Of a stretch of DNA of 64,000 bases, positions 37,075-46,145 are shown in pieces. Position 1 is the stretch's first letter. The number at the start of each line of letters is the position of its first letter. Below the pieces are notes generated by a model. That model ran no database searches, had not been told where the DNA came from, and saw nothing but the letters and a program-made list of their open reading frames with translations. Origin of the DNA: Streptomyces sp. S465. GTDB taxonomy: Bacteria; Actinomycetota; Actinomycetes; Streptomycetales; Streptomycetaceae. A program made the translations under genes and the position numbers. Location of the stretch: positions 3,831,001-3,895,000 of the forward strand of contig NZ_CP114036.1 in NCBI RefSeq assembly GCF_026898115.1. Direction: 5' to 3'.

Positions 37075-37510
37075 GTCCTCTGGCTCCTGTCGCGCGCCGT
37101 TGCGTGACATAGATGGCGGTGGTGGCATGACGCCGCGACGCGGAAATCCCGGTCGTGGACGACGGTATGCCGAAACGGGGAATGGCCGGGGCGTACTCGG
37201 CCGTAAGTGACCAAGACCCCACGCGCCACAGGTCAGCGGCGGCTCGGGCCCGGGGCCGGTGGGGCTCCGGGCGCGGAGCGAGGGCCTCGTTGCCCTCACG
37301 GACTATCGCGCTGATCACGAAGCAAGGCTATCGCTCCACCCCAGGGGGTCGTCATGGGCCGTTCGTGTACAAAACCGGGCCCAGATGTTTGACGAAATGG
37401 ACAGCGACCGGGGAGGCGCCCGGAGTCATGGGGATGCCCTCTTGGCAAAGCGCCGGCGCGGATGCACCGTGATCTGGACGGTGGTAAGCGTGGACGTGGA
37501 GGTGGACGGC
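37075..37510. promoter_or_regulatory. Divergent intergenic region, glutamate dehydrogenase / DJ-1 protein
   Basis: About 436 bp that should hold both divergent promoters. Open frames extend into it from both sides, but codon bias and homology stop at 37074 and 37511. I see no convincing dyad or riboswitch-like structure. Confidence 0.5.
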
Positions 37511-38077
37511 ATGGCTGCGAAGATCCTGCTGGTGACCGGCGACGCGGCCGAATCGCTGGAGGTGCTCTACCCGTACCAGCGACTGCGCGAAGAAGGATAC
37601 GACGTCCATATCGCGGCCCCGAGCCGCAAGACACTGCGCTTCGTAGTCCACGACTTCGAAGAGGGCTTCGACACCTACACCGAGAAACCGGGCTACACCT
37701 TCCCCGCCGACCTCGCCTTCTCCGAGGTCGACCCGGGACAGTACGCCGCCCTGGTGATCCCGGGCGGTCGCGCCCCGGAATACCTGCGCAACGACCCCGA
37801 GCTGCGCAAGATCTGCAAGGCGTTCTTCGACGCGGACAAGCCGGTGGCGCAGCTCTGCCACGGCCCGCTGCTCACGGCGGCCGTGGGCGGCCTGAGCGGA
37901 CGCCGGGTCACCGCCTATCCGGCCCTGGAGCCGGATATGCAGGCAGCGGGGGCGGAGTACCAGGACGCGGAGGTCGTGGTCGACGGCACGCTGGTCTCCT
38001 CACGGGCCTGGCCGGACCATCCGGCGTGGATGCGGGAGTTCCTGACAGTGCTGCGGGCGAAGGCACCAGTGGTGTGA
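37511..38077 (+). CDS. DJ-1/PfpI family protein
   Basis: 188-aa class I glutamine-amidotransferase-like protein. AAKILLVTGDAAESLEVLYP starts the Rossmann-like fold, VIPGGRAPEYLRND is the loop before the nucleophile helix, and AQLCHGPLLTAAVGGLSGR carries the nucleophile-elbow Cys with the adjacent His. Members are cysteine-dependent stress proteins, glyoxalases or peptidases; the exact reaction is unknown. ATG at 37511 follows GGAGGTGG closely. A minisatellite lies immediately downstream. Confidence 0.93.
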   Translation: MAAKILLVTGDAAESLEVLYPYQRLREEGYDVHIAAPSRKTLRFVVHDFEEGFDTYTEKPGYTFPADLAFSEVDPGQYAALVIPGGRAPEYLRNDPELRKICKAFFDADKPVAQLCHGPLLTAAVGGLSGRRVTAYPALEPDMQAAGAEYQDAEVVVDGTLVSSRAWPDHPAWMREFLTVLRAKAPVV

Positions 38078-38095
38078 GGAGAGAGCCACCGGTTA

Positions 38096-38412
38096 GGTGA
38101 GGAGGGGCGGGCACCCGCGGAGGGGAACGGCCACCGTCTGGGGAGAACGTGCACCCGGTGGGGGAACGGCCACCCGCCGAGGAGACCGAGCACCCGCTGG
38201 GGCCCGGCCACTCGCCGAGGGGAACGGCCACCCGCCAAGGAGAACGAGCACCCGCTGAGGGGAACGGCCCCGGCCAAGGGGAACGGCCACCGGCCAAGGG
38301 GAACGGCCACCGGCGGAGGAGAACGAGCACCCGCCGAGGGGAACGGGCACCCGCCGAGGAGCCCGGCCACCCGCCGAGGAGAACGAGCAGCACCCGCCCA
38401 GGAGAACTCGCA
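38096..38412. repeat. About 20-bp minisatellite, roughly 16 units
   Basis: The whole gap between the convergent DJ-1 and HAD genes consists of about 16 imperfect units of 18-23 bp alternating between two forms, GGGGAACGGCCACCCGCCGA and GGAGAACGAGCACCCGCTGA. The array starts about 18 bp after the DJ-1 stop and ends at the HAD stop. Units are contiguous without unique spacers and are not palindromic, so it is not a CRISPR array. Confidence 0.95.
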
Positions 38413-38417
38413 CCCGC

Positions 38418-39086
38418 TCACTCATCGGCCATGCGTTCGGCCTCTCGTACGGCCTCCTCCAACGAGTCCACGACCGGCACCCCGGCCGCCTCCAGACTGG
38501 CCCGGCTGTGCGAACCGCCCGTGTACAGCACGGCCCTCGCCCCCACATGCCGCGCCGCCACCGCGTCGTCCACGGCGTCCCCGATCACCACCATCCGCTG
38601 CGGCGGCACCCCTTCGAGCGCGGCGATATGGCGCATCATCTGCTCGGCCTTGCCGGTGTTGCTCTGCCCGACGCGGCCGTCCACCCGGACGAAGAAGCGC
38701 TCGATGCCATGCGTCCGCACCAGGGGCAGCAGATACTCATGCGGGGCCAGTGAGCACAGCGACTGGGTGAGACCCGCCTCCTGCCACTCCACGAGCAGCT
38801 GCCGGGCGCCGATCGCCAGCCCGGCGGACTCGGCCAGCGCCCAGTAGTGCCGGTGGAACGTCTCGTCCATGACCACCCACTCATCGTCGGTGGGCAGCCG
38901 CCCCAGCAGCCGCTCATAGAACCGCGGCACCGGGACGCAGTACAGGTCGCGGTAGCGCTCGAGGGTGATCGGCGGCAGGCCGATCTCCTGGAACGAGGCG
39001 TTCGTCGCCGAGATCACGGCGTCGATGTCGTGGAGCAGCGTGCCGTTCCAGTCCCAGACGAGGTGCGTCACGTGGTTCTTCCCCAT
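38418..39086 (-). CDS. HAD-superfamily phosphatase
   Basis: 222-aa HAD hydrolase, phosphoglycolate-phosphatase-like. Motif I is DWNGTL (residues 11-16, with Asn between the two usual positions: DxNGT), the helical cap follows, motif II lies near SLAPHE, a Lys in GKAEQMM gives motif III, and motif IV is VVIGDAVDDAVAA. It should use an aspartyl-phosphate intermediate with Mg2+. ATG at 39084-39086. The substrate is not apparent. Its stop codon abuts the minisatellite. Confidence 0.9.
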   Translation of the reverse strand: MGKNHVTHLVWDWNGTLLHDIDAVISATNASFQEIGLPPITLERYRDLYCVPVPRFYERLLGRLPTDDEWVVMDETFHRHYWALAESAGLAIGARQLLVEWQEAGLTQSLCSLAPHEYLLPLVRTHGIERFFVRVDGRVGQSNTGKAEQMMRHIAALEGVPPQRMVVIGDAVDDAVAARHVGARAVLYTGGSHSRASLEAAGVPVVDSLEEAVREAERMADE

Positions 39087-39122
39087 CCCACGACGGTACC
39101 GGGCGGGTCCGACACCGGTACA

Positions 39123-39629
39123 TCAGTCGATGAGGTTGGGGATCTCCTGGGTGGCGTACCAGAGCAGCTCGTGGTCCTCGGCGCCGTCCACGGTGAACTG
39201 CGCGTCGTCGTCACCGAGGTCCGCCGCGCCCAGCGCGTCGGCGGCCGCCGCGATGTCCCGCTCGGCGTCATCGGCGTCCAGATGCACGGCGGCGACCTTC
39301 GCCAGCGGTACGGCGGCGTTGATCCGCACCTCGCCCAGCGCGGACTGGTCCAGCCCCCGGTCCGGATCGGCGACGGCCTGCCCATCGGGCACGTCCACGG
39401 CCACCACGACCCGCCTGCGCACCGCCCGCGGGTCGACGGCGAGCAGCCGCAGCGAAGCCTGCGCGGCCCGGCTCAGCGCCGCGTACTCCAGCTCCTCGAT
39501 GTCATCGGACACATACCACTCGCGAAGTGCCGGGGTGACCGCATAGGCGGTCACCGGCGCCGGCCCCAGTTGGCCCTCCTTGTATGCCTCGGCGAGACCG
39601 GAGAGGGTCAGGGGGACGTAGACGCGCAT
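39123..39629 (-). CDS. DUF6912 family protein
   Basis: 168-aa conserved actinobacterial protein of unknown function, starting MRVYVPLTLSGLAEAYKEG. Features include VTPALREWYVSDDIEELEYAAL and a C-terminal AEDHELLWYATQEIPNLID. There is no signal peptide or membrane helix. ATG at 39627-39629 is used; an ATG 15 bp upstream is possible. It is usually found between a HAD phosphatase gene and the Rv3235/secA region, as here (from memory of Streptomyces gene order). Confidence 0.85.
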   Translation of the reverse strand: MRVYVPLTLSGLAEAYKEGQLGPAPVTAYAVTPALREWYVSDDIEELEYAALSRAAQASLRLLAVDPRAVRRRVVVAVDVPDGQAVADPDRGLDQSALGEVRINAAVPLAKVAAVHLDADDAERDIAAAADALGAADLGDDDAQFTVDGAEDHELLWYATQEIPNLID

Positions 39630-39947
39630 GACTGCCGCTTTCATCAGAGACCAATAGGCCCCCAGCATACGATCGTCCGTCCCCTCTCCCGAGTCTTCTT
39701 GACAGGGCCGGTGGTCCCCTTTCGGGGGACAGCGGACGCCAAGGCCCCGCGAAGCCCGAAGTGCGCCCCGCACAAGCCCGTGGCCAGGGAAGATGAGCCG
39801 CCGTATGCCACGGATAGGTGAACCGCGACGGCGCCGGGAGGGCGGTGCGACGCTCATTGCGGGGCCCGAAAAGGCGCCGGTAGAAGACTCTCCGACAAAA
39901 GCTACCGCCCGGTATCGGGCCGGGCCGGAGAGAACGGGGCGAGCGGC
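39630..39947. promoter_or_regulatory. Divergent intergenic region, DUF6912 / Rv3235-like genes
   Basis: About 318 bp expected to carry both promoters. The run TCTTGACAGGG at about 39708 on the plus strand resembles a -35 TTGACA, but no good -10 at 17 bp is visible. Nothing else stands out. Confidence 0.4.
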
Positions 39948-40748
39948 ATGCGCGAGGGCGTCCGAACGACGGATCGGGCCACGGACAGGACCACACATCG
40001 GACCACGGCCCGACCCCCGGCAGCCGGGGAGGCCGTACGACGGCGGGGCGCCGGCGGACCCCGCCGAAGCGGCCCCCCAGCCCGCCGAGACCCCCGCCGC
40101 CCCCGCACCACCAACACGAACACCCCCACCCCCGACACCACCACAACACCGCCCACCCCGGCAGCCACGACACCGCCCACCCCCGCCCCCACGACCACAC
40201 CAAACCCCACAGCCACCCCGACCCCCACCCCACCCACCACAACCGCGCCACCGAGCGGCACAGCCCCCACCACCGCCACCCCCGTACCGCATGGCACAGC
40301 AGCCCCGTCGCCCGTCACCGCACCGCGCGCGACAGCCGCGTACCGCACCGCCGCGACCGCCTCACGCGCCGCCGCCGTGTCCCGGAGCGCGGCCGCCGCC
40401 GCGGCGTTTCGGCAGCGGGACCGGCTGCCGCGCTACTGGTTCGCCAACCGGCTGCTGCTCACTCTCAGCGGCCAGCGCCCCGTCCACACCCTCCTCGGGC
40501 ACGCCCTCCCGGCCGCCTACGACCGGCTGATCGAGCTCGCTCCGCGGGCCCCGCTGCGCCCCGCCGGAGGGCGCGCCTCGGCGCCCGTCGTACGGCGCTG
40601 CGGTGAGTACCAGCCCCGGCACGGGGTCATCGAGGCGTTCGCCCGGATCGCCTCCGGAGACCGGCTCAGCGCGCTCGCCTTCCGGCTGGAGCTGGGCGCC
40701 GACGCCCGCTGGCGCTGCGCCGCCATCGACCTCGGCCCACTCGCCTGA
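39948..40748 (+). CDS. Rv3235-family protein with Thr/Pro-rich N-terminus
   Basis: 266-aa protein. The C-terminal 110 residues match the actinobacterial Rv3235 family (RDRLPRYWFANRLLLTLSGQ, then VRRCGEYQPRHGVIEAFARI and ARWRCAAIDLG). The N-terminal half is low-complexity: Arg-rich, then about 75 residues almost wholly Thr, Pro and Ala (codons ACC and CCC, for example TTTTPPTPAA), then Ala-rich. ATG at 39948 follows GGAGAGAAC. It is convergent with secA, the usual neighbour of this family. Function unknown. Confidence 0.8.
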   Translation: MREGVRTTDRATDRTTHRTTARPPAAGEAVRRRGAGGPRRSGPPARRDPRRPRTTNTNTPTPDTTTTPPTPAATTPPTPAPTTTPNPTATPTPTPPTTTAPPSGTAPTTATPVPHGTAAPSPVTAPRATAAYRTAATASRAAAVSRSAAAAAAFRQRDRLPRYWFANRLLLTLSGQRPVHTLLGHALPAAYDRLIELAPRAPLRPAGGRASAPVVRRCGEYQPRHGVIEAFARIASGDRLSALAFRLELGADARWRCAAIDLGPLA

Positions 40749-40903
40749 CCCGTCCGGCGGCGGACGTCACGGGCCCGAAAGCCGGGCGGGCCCCAGTCTC
40801 GCGGAGAGAACGGGCCCGCACCGAACGAACGTGAACCGCGCCCGCCCCATACGACCGACACCACCCACCGACACCACAAGCACCACCGCACCCGCACAAC
40901 GCG

Positions 40904-40944
40904 ACGGGCCGGGGTGCCGCGCCCCGCGCGGCATCCCGGCCCGT
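40904..40944. terminator. Hairpin between convergent Rv3235-like gene and secA
   Basis: ACGGGCCGGGGTGCCGCG (40904-40921) pairs with CGCGGCATCCCGGCCCGT (40927-40944) over 18 bp, with one position that is a G-U pair when read on the plus strand. It could end both convergent transcripts. No U-run. Confidence 0.7.
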
Positions 40945-40978
40945 ACCACCTGCACGCGCACACCCGGTGCGCGCCGCA

Positions 40979-43843
40979 TTACTTCTTGCGGCGGCGCCCC
41001 TTCTGCGCCTTGCGCCGCTCCGCCCGGGTCAGCCCGTCGGCCTCCGACCGGGGCGCCGGCGGCGTCTCACCGTTGGTGAAGTCGCCCTCGACGACACCGC
41101 CCTCACCGTCCACCGTCGGGGCGGAGAAGTGCAGCCGGTCCGGACGCTGCGGGGCCTCCAGGCCCTTGGCGCGGATCTCGGGACGACCCGGCGCACCCGA
41201 TCCCGACGTGCCCGGCCCGCCCGACGGCGCGCCCGCCGGCACCGCGTCCTGCACATCCTCGGCGAGGGCCGCCTGCTCCTCCGACTCCTCGACCGGGACC
41301 TCCTCGACCTGCTGCTCGACCTGGACTTCCAGGTTGAACAGATAGCCGACGGACTCCTCCTTGATCCCGTCCATCATGGCCTGGAACATGTCGAAGCCCT
41401 CGCGCTGGTACTCCACCAGCGGGTCCTTCTGGGCCATGGCGCGCAGCCCGATGCCCTCCTGGAGGTAGTCCATCTCGTAGAGGTGCTCGCGCCACTTGCG
41501 GTCCAGGACGGAGAGCACGACCCGCCGCTCCAGCTCACGCATGATCTCGGAGCCCAGCTGCTCCTCACGCGCGTCGTACTGCTGGTGGATGTCTTCCTTG
41601 ATGGCCTCTTCGATGAACTCGGCGGTGATGGCGGCGCGGTCGCCGGCCTCCTCCTCCAGCTCCTCGATCGTCACCTTGACCGGGTAGAGCTGCTTGAAGG
41701 CGTTCCACAGCCGGTCCAGGTCCCACTCCTCCGCGAAGCCCTCGACCGTCTCCGCCTGGACGTAGTCCTTGATGGTGTCGTCCATGAAGTGGCCGATCTG
41801 GTCCTGTAGGTCCTCGCCCTCCAGGACGCGGCGGCGCTCGGCGTAGATGACCTCGCGCTGCCGGTTCAGGACCTCGTCGTACTTCAGGACGTTCTTACGG
41901 GTCTCGAAGTTCTGCTGCTCGACCTGGGACTGGGCGGAGGCGATGGCCCGGGTGACCATCTTGTTCTCGATCGGGACGTCGTCCGGGACGTTGGCCATCG
42001 CCATGACGCGCTCGACCATCTGCGCCTTGAACAGCCGCATCAGATCGTCGCCGAGCGAGAGGTAGAAGCGGGACTCGCCGGGGTCGCCCTGACGGCCGGA
42101 GCGGCCGCGCAGCTGGTTGTCGATCCGGCGCGACTCATGGCGCTCGGTGCCCAGCACATAGAGCCCGCCGAGCTCCTTGACCTCCTCGAACTCGGCCTTG
42201 ACCGCGGCCTCGGCCTTCTCCAGGGCGGTGGGCAGCGCGGCGGCCCACTCCTCAGCGTGCTCCACCGGGTCCAGACCGCGCTGGCGCAGCTCGGCCTCGG
42301 CGAGGTCGTCGGGGTTGCCGCCGAGCTTGATGTCGGTACCGCGGCCCGCCATGTTGGTCGCGACGGTGACGGCGCCCTTACGGCCGGCCTGGGCGACGAT
42401 CGTCGCCTCCCGGTCGTGCTGCTTGGCGTTGAGCACCTCGTGCGGCACCCCGCGCTTGGCGAGCTGCTGGGAGAGGTACTCGGACTTCTCCACGGAGGTG
42501 GTGCCGACCAGGATCGGCTGGCCCTTCTCGTGCTTCTCGACGATGTCCTCGACCACCGCGTCGAACTTCGCGACCTCGGTGCGGTAGATCAGGTCGGACT
42601 GGTCGATCCGGGCGACGGGGCGGTGGGTCGGGATCGGGACCACACCGAGCTTGTAGATCTGGTGGAACTCGGCGGCCTCGGTCATCGCCGTACCGGTCAT
42701 GCCGGAGAGCTTGGTGTAGAGGCGGAAGAAGTTCTGCAGGGTGATCGTGGCGAGGGTCTGGTTCTCGTCCTTGATCTCCACCCCTTCCTTCGCCTCGATC
42801 GCCTGGTGCATGCCCTCGTTGTAGCGGCGGCCCGCGAGGATACGGCCGGTGTGCTCGTCGACGATCATGACTTCGCCGTCCATGACGACGTAGTCCTTGT
42901 CCTTCTTGAAGAGCTCCTTGGCCTTGATCGCGTTGTTGAGGTAGCCGACCAGCGGGGTGTTGACCGACTCGTAGAGGTTGTCGATCCCCAGCCAGTCCTC
43001 GACCTTGGTGACACCGGACTCATGGATGCCGACGGTGCGCTTCTTCTCGTCGACCTCGTAGTCCCCGGTCTCCTCCTGGCCCTTCTGGGGATCGGCGGCC
43101 TGGCCCTTGCTGAGCCGGGTGACCAGCTTGGCGAAGTCGCCGTACCACTTGGTGGCCTGGTCGGCCGGGCCGGAGATGATCAGCGGCGTACGGGCCTCGT
43201 CCACCAGGATCGAGTCGACCTCGTCGACGATCGCGAAGTTGTGGCCGCGCTGCACCAGCTCGTCCTTCGACCACGCCATGTTGTCGCGCAGATAGTCGAA
43301 GCCGAATTCGTTGTTGGTGCCGTAGGTGATGTCGCACGCGTACTGCTCGCGGCGCTGCGCCGGGGTCATGTTGGCGAGGATGCAGCCGACCTCCAGGCCG
43401 AGGAACCGGTGCACCCGGCCCATCCACTCGGAGTCGCGCTCGGCCAGGTAGTCGTTGACCGTGATGAGGTGGACGCCCTTGCCCGACAGCGCGTTCAGAT
43501 ACGCCGGGAGGGTGCCGACCAGGGTCTTGCCCTCGCCGGTCTTCATCTCGGCGACATAGCCCAGGTGCAGCGCCGCGCCGCCCATCAGCTGGACGTCGTA
43601 GTGACGCTGCCCGAGCACCCGCTTGGCCGCCTCGCGCACCGTGGCGAACGCTTCGGGCATCAGGTCGTCGAGGCTCTCACCGTCGGCGTACCGCTGCTTG
43701 TACTCGTCGGTGAGGGCGCGCAGCTCGGCGTCGGAGAGGGACAGGAAGTCCTCTTCGATGGAATTGACCTGGTCCGCGATGCGGTGCAGCTTGCGCAGGA
43801 TCTTTCCTTCGCCTGCACGCATGAGCTTGTTGAAGACGGACAC
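40979..43843 (-). CDS. secA: Preprotein translocase ATPase SecA
   Basis: 954-aa motor of the Sec protein-export pathway. The N-terminus SVFNKLMRAGEGKILRKL is followed by Walker A MKTGEGKTLVGTLPAYLNAL and the DEAD-type VDEVDSILVDEARTPLIISG. The preprotein-binding region follows, then NMAGRGTDIKLGG, LRGRSGRQGDPGESRFYLSL in the second motor domain, and a basic C-terminus. The zinc-binding SecB tail of proteobacteria is absent, as is normal in actinobacteria. The GTG at 43841-43843 is chosen because AAGGAG lies 9 nt upstream and the family starts there. Essential housekeeping gene. Confidence 0.98.
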   Translation of the reverse strand: MSVFNKLMRAGEGKILRKLHRIADQVNSIEEDFLSLSDAELRALTDEYKQRYADGESLDDLMPEAFATVREAAKRVLGQRHYDVQLMGGAALHLGYVAEMKTGEGKTLVGTLPAYLNALSGKGVHLITVNDYLAERDSEWMGRVHRFLGLEVGCILANMTPAQRREQYACDITYGTNNEFGFDYLRDNMAWSKDELVQRGHNFAIVDEVDSILVDEARTPLIISGPADQATKWYGDFAKLVTRLSKGQAADPQKGQEETGDYEVDEKKRTVGIHESGVTKVEDWLGIDNLYESVNTPLVGYLNNAIKAKELFKKDKDYVVMDGEVMIVDEHTGRILAGRRYNEGMHQAIEAKEGVEIKDENQTLATITLQNFFRLYTKLSGMTGTAMTEAAEFHQIYKLGVVPIPTHRPVARIDQSDLIYRTEVAKFDAVVEDIVEKHEKGQPILVGTTSVEKSEYLSQQLAKRGVPHEVLNAKQHDREATIVAQAGRKGAVTVATNMAGRGTDIKLGGNPDDLAEAELRQRGLDPVEHAEEWAAALPTALEKAEAAVKAEFEEVKELGGLYVLGTERHESRRIDNQLRGRSGRQGDPGESRFYLSLGDDLMRLFKAQMVERVMAMANVPDDVPIENKMVTRAIASAQSQVEQQNFETRKNVLKYDEVLNRQREVIYAERRRVLEGEDLQDQIGHFMDDTIKDYVQAETVEGFAEEWDLDRLWNAFKQLYPVKVTIEELEEEAGDRAAITAEFIEEAIKEDIHQQYDAREEQLGSEIMRELERRVVLSVLDRKWREHLYEMDYLQEGIGLRAMAQKDPLVEYQREGFDMFQAMMDGIKEESVGYLFNLEVQVEQQVEEVPVEESEEQAALAEDVQDAVPAGAPSGGPGTSGSGAPGRPEIRAKGLEAPQRPDRLHFSAPTVDGEGGVVEGDFTNGETPPAPRSEADGLTRAERRKAQKGRRRKK

Positions 43844-44085
43844 GTAGGCTGGCTCCTTGCCGGTCGGGCCTGGCACGGTCGGGGTGCGCTGGCGCGGCAT
43901 TGTCAAGGGGCGCAGGCCCCGCCGCAACGGCCATCGTAAGACAGACCCCGGCACGCCGGGAGGTCCGTCACCACGAGGACCGGGTGTCACCTCACCGTGT
44001 CAACGGATGAGAAGCCCCCCAGGTGCCCTCCAATTCGCCGAAACCGGTCGCGGTGAGTGACGACGGCGGCGCAGACTCGGGACGC

Positions 44086-44733
44086 ATGGAGCCTGTCACC
44101 CTCACCACTGATCGCCTGGTCCTGCGGCCCTTCCGGCCCTCCGACACGGACGCGGTCTTCGCAGCTTGTCAGGACCCGGACATCCAGCGCTGGACCACCG
44201 TGCCCGCCCCGTACGAACGTGCCCACGCGGAGGACTTCACCGGCCGGATCTGCCCGGAGAACTGGCGTGACGACGTGGCCTACGACTTCGCGGTGGTCAC
44301 CCATGGTGACGGCGTGCTCGTCGGCGCCATGGGCCTGGTGCGTCTCGCCCAGCTGCGCACCCCGGAGCGCCAGGCCGAGCTGGGCTACTGGACGGCGCGG
44401 GAGCACCGGCGGCGCGGCTATACGGGCGAGGCGGCGCGGGCCGTGATCGAGTGGGCGTTCACCCGGCTCGGGGTGGAGCGGCTGGAGTGGTGCTGCGAGG
44501 CCGGGAACGAGGGCTCGCGGGCGGTCGCCCTCGGGGTGGGCTTCCGGATGGAGGGAACGGATCGCGCCCGGATCGTCCACCACGGGACCCGCCGGGACGC
44601 CTGGCGGGGCGCGCTGCTGCCGTCCGACTGGGGTCTGCCGTCGACGACGCCGTATCTGCCGTCCGAGGCGTCCGGGGCATCCGACGCGTCCGGGACGTCC
44701 GGCCGGGCCCCCACCACGCCGTCGGCGGTCTGA
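44086..44733 (+). CDS. GNAT-family N-acetyltransferase (RimJ/RimL-like)
   Basis: 215-aa acetyltransferase. LTTDRLVLRPFRPSDTDAV opens the fold, GYWTAREHRRRGYTGEAARA contains the acetyl-CoA-binding R/Q-x-x-G-x-G/A segment (here RRRGYTGEA), and GVERLEWCCEAGNEGSRAVA follows. The last 40 residues are Ser/Ala/Gly repeats. ATG at 44086 is used; GTG at 44053 is an alternative. Probably acetylates an amine or a protein N-terminus; the substrate is unknown. Confidence 0.88.
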   Translation: MEPVTLTTDRLVLRPFRPSDTDAVFAACQDPDIQRWTTVPAPYERAHAEDFTGRICPENWRDDVAYDFAVVTHGDGVLVGAMGLVRLAQLRTPERQAELGYWTAREHRRRGYTGEAARAVIEWAFTRLGVERLEWCCEAGNEGSRAVALGVGFRMEGTDRARIVHHGTRRDAWRGALLPSDWGLPSTTPYLPSEASGASDASGTSGRAPTTPSAV

Positions 44734-44793
44734 GGTCCGGCCTGGGTGGTGCTGTCAGCGGCACTGTCAGTGGTCACCACTACGGTGACGCGC

Positions 44794-45981
44794 ATGACGA
44801 ATGCCGCTGCCGGGTCCGCCGTGGACCGCCGCACCCCCGAGGTCACCCTCTCCGCCGACGAGGCCCGCCGGATCGCGCTGCGCGCCCAAGGGCTGCTGGG
44901 CGCCCCCGACCGGCGTGGCGGGGTGCGGGGCGTGCTGCGCCATCTGGGCGCGGTGCAGCTGGACACGATCTCGGTGCTGGCCCGCTCACATGAGCTGATC
45001 CCGTACGCGCGGCTGGGCGCCGTCGGCCGTAAGGCGGTCGAGTCGGCGTACTGGAACGGCACCCATGCCTTCGAGTACTGGTCGCATGCCGCCTGTGTGC
45101 TGCCGATCGAGGAGTGGCCGCACTTCGCCTTCCGGCGCCGCGCCTACCGCACCCGTCCGCACTGGCACCACGAGCTGCCGGACGGGATGTACGAGACGGT
45201 GGTGAAGCAGCTGCGCGCCGAGGGCCCGCTGACCGCCACGGAGCTGGGCGGGGCCAAGAACGGCGGGCCGTGGTGGGACTGGTCGGCGGCGAAGATCGCG
45301 GTCGAGCGGGCGCTGATGTTCGGCGAGGTGGTGTGCGTCGAGCGGCGCGGCTGGAAGCGGGTGTACGACCTGGCGGAGCGCGCCGTGCCGGACGCCCTGC
45401 TCCATGACGACCTGGACGACCTGGAGTGCCTGCGCCGGCTGGTGCGGCTGGCCGGGCAGTCCCTGGGCGTGGGCACGCGGGCGGACATCGCCGACTACCA
45501 CCGGCTCAAGGGCGAGCAGGTGGACGCGGTGATCGCGGACTCGGGGCTGGTGCCGGTGGCGGTCGAGGGCTGGGACAAACCGGCCTGGGCGCACCCCGAG
45601 GCCCTGGCCGACCCGCCGCGCGGTCGGCACCGCACGACCCTGCTGTCGCCCTTCGACTCGCTGATATGGGACCGGGCGCGCACCGAGCGGATCTTCGGCT
45701 TCACCCATCGCCTGGAGGCGTATGTGCCCAAGCCCAAGCGGATCCACGGCTACTTCGCCATGCCGCTGCTGTCGGGCGGGCGGCTGCTGGGCCGGGTCGA
45801 TCCGGCCCGGGAGGGAAAGACCCTGGTCGCACGGCAGGTGTCCCTGGAGTCGCCGAAGGCCGTGGCCCCCATGGCGCAGGCGCTGCGGGAGGCGGCCGAA
45901 TGGGTGGGCTGTGACTCCGTACGGATCGAGCGCGTCGACCGCCCGGAGCTCGCCGCCCCCCTCACGGCGGCGGTCGCCTGA
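44794..45981 (+). CDS. YcaQ/AlkZ-like DNA glycosylase (winged-helix, HTH_42 family)
   Basis: 395-aa protein of the family that includes the interstrand-crosslink glycosylases E. coli YcaQ and Streptomyces AlkZ. The key catalytic element appears as AVQLDTISVLARSHELIPYAR, giving a Q-x-D motif of the YcaQ type (AlkZ has Q-x-Q). Downstream LLSPFDSLIWDRARTERIFGF and KRIHGYFAMPLL are family signatures. It probably removes bulky alkylated bases or unhooks crosslinks. ATG at 44794 follows TACGGTGACG. The 3' end runs into a tandem repeat. Confidence 0.9.
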   Translation: MTNAAAGSAVDRRTPEVTLSADEARRIALRAQGLLGAPDRRGGVRGVLRHLGAVQLDTISVLARSHELIPYARLGAVGRKAVESAYWNGTHAFEYWSHAACVLPIEEWPHFAFRRRAYRTRPHWHHELPDGMYETVVKQLRAEGPLTATELGGAKNGGPWWDWSAAKIAVERALMFGEVVCVERRGWKRVYDLAERAVPDALLHDDLDDLECLRRLVRLAGQSLGVGTRADIADYHRLKGEQVDAVIADSGLVPVAVEGWDKPAWAHPEALADPPRGRHRTTLLSPFDSLIWDRARTERIFGFTHRLEAYVPKPKRIHGYFAMPLLSGGRLLGRVDPAREGKTLVARQVSLESPKAVAPMAQALREAAEWVGCDSVRIERVDRPELAAPLTAAVA

Positions 45982-46000
45982 CCGCAACGGTCACGATCTC

Positions 46001-46054
46001 CTGACCGACAGCGGTCGCCTGACCGACAGCGGTCGCCTGACCGACAGCGGTCGC
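46001..46054. repeat. 18-bp tandem repeat, three perfect copies, after YcaQ-like gene
   Basis: CTGACCGACAGCGGTCGC occurs at 46001, 46019 and 46037. The block just upstream that contains the gene's TGA stop (CTGACCGCAACGGTCAC) is a diverged fourth copy. Each unit contains the small dyad GACCGacaGCGGTC. Confidence 0.95.
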
Positions 46055-46145
46055 TTGATCGGCCCCGGCTGAGGATCTGCCGGGGCCCGGCTCCTCCGGG
46101 GCTCCGGCTCCCGGCGCCGGGCTGCCGGGCTGCCGGGCTTCACCC

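Noticed and set aside
31981..37107. Very long plus-strand open frame opposite the glutamate dehydrogenase
   Set aside because: It mirrors a well-supported gene; antisense frames stay open in high-GC DNA, and the protein has no recognisable domain.
38096..38412. Possible CRISPR array
   Set aside because: Units are directly adjacent with no unique spacers, are imperfect and non-palindromic, and no cas genes are present.
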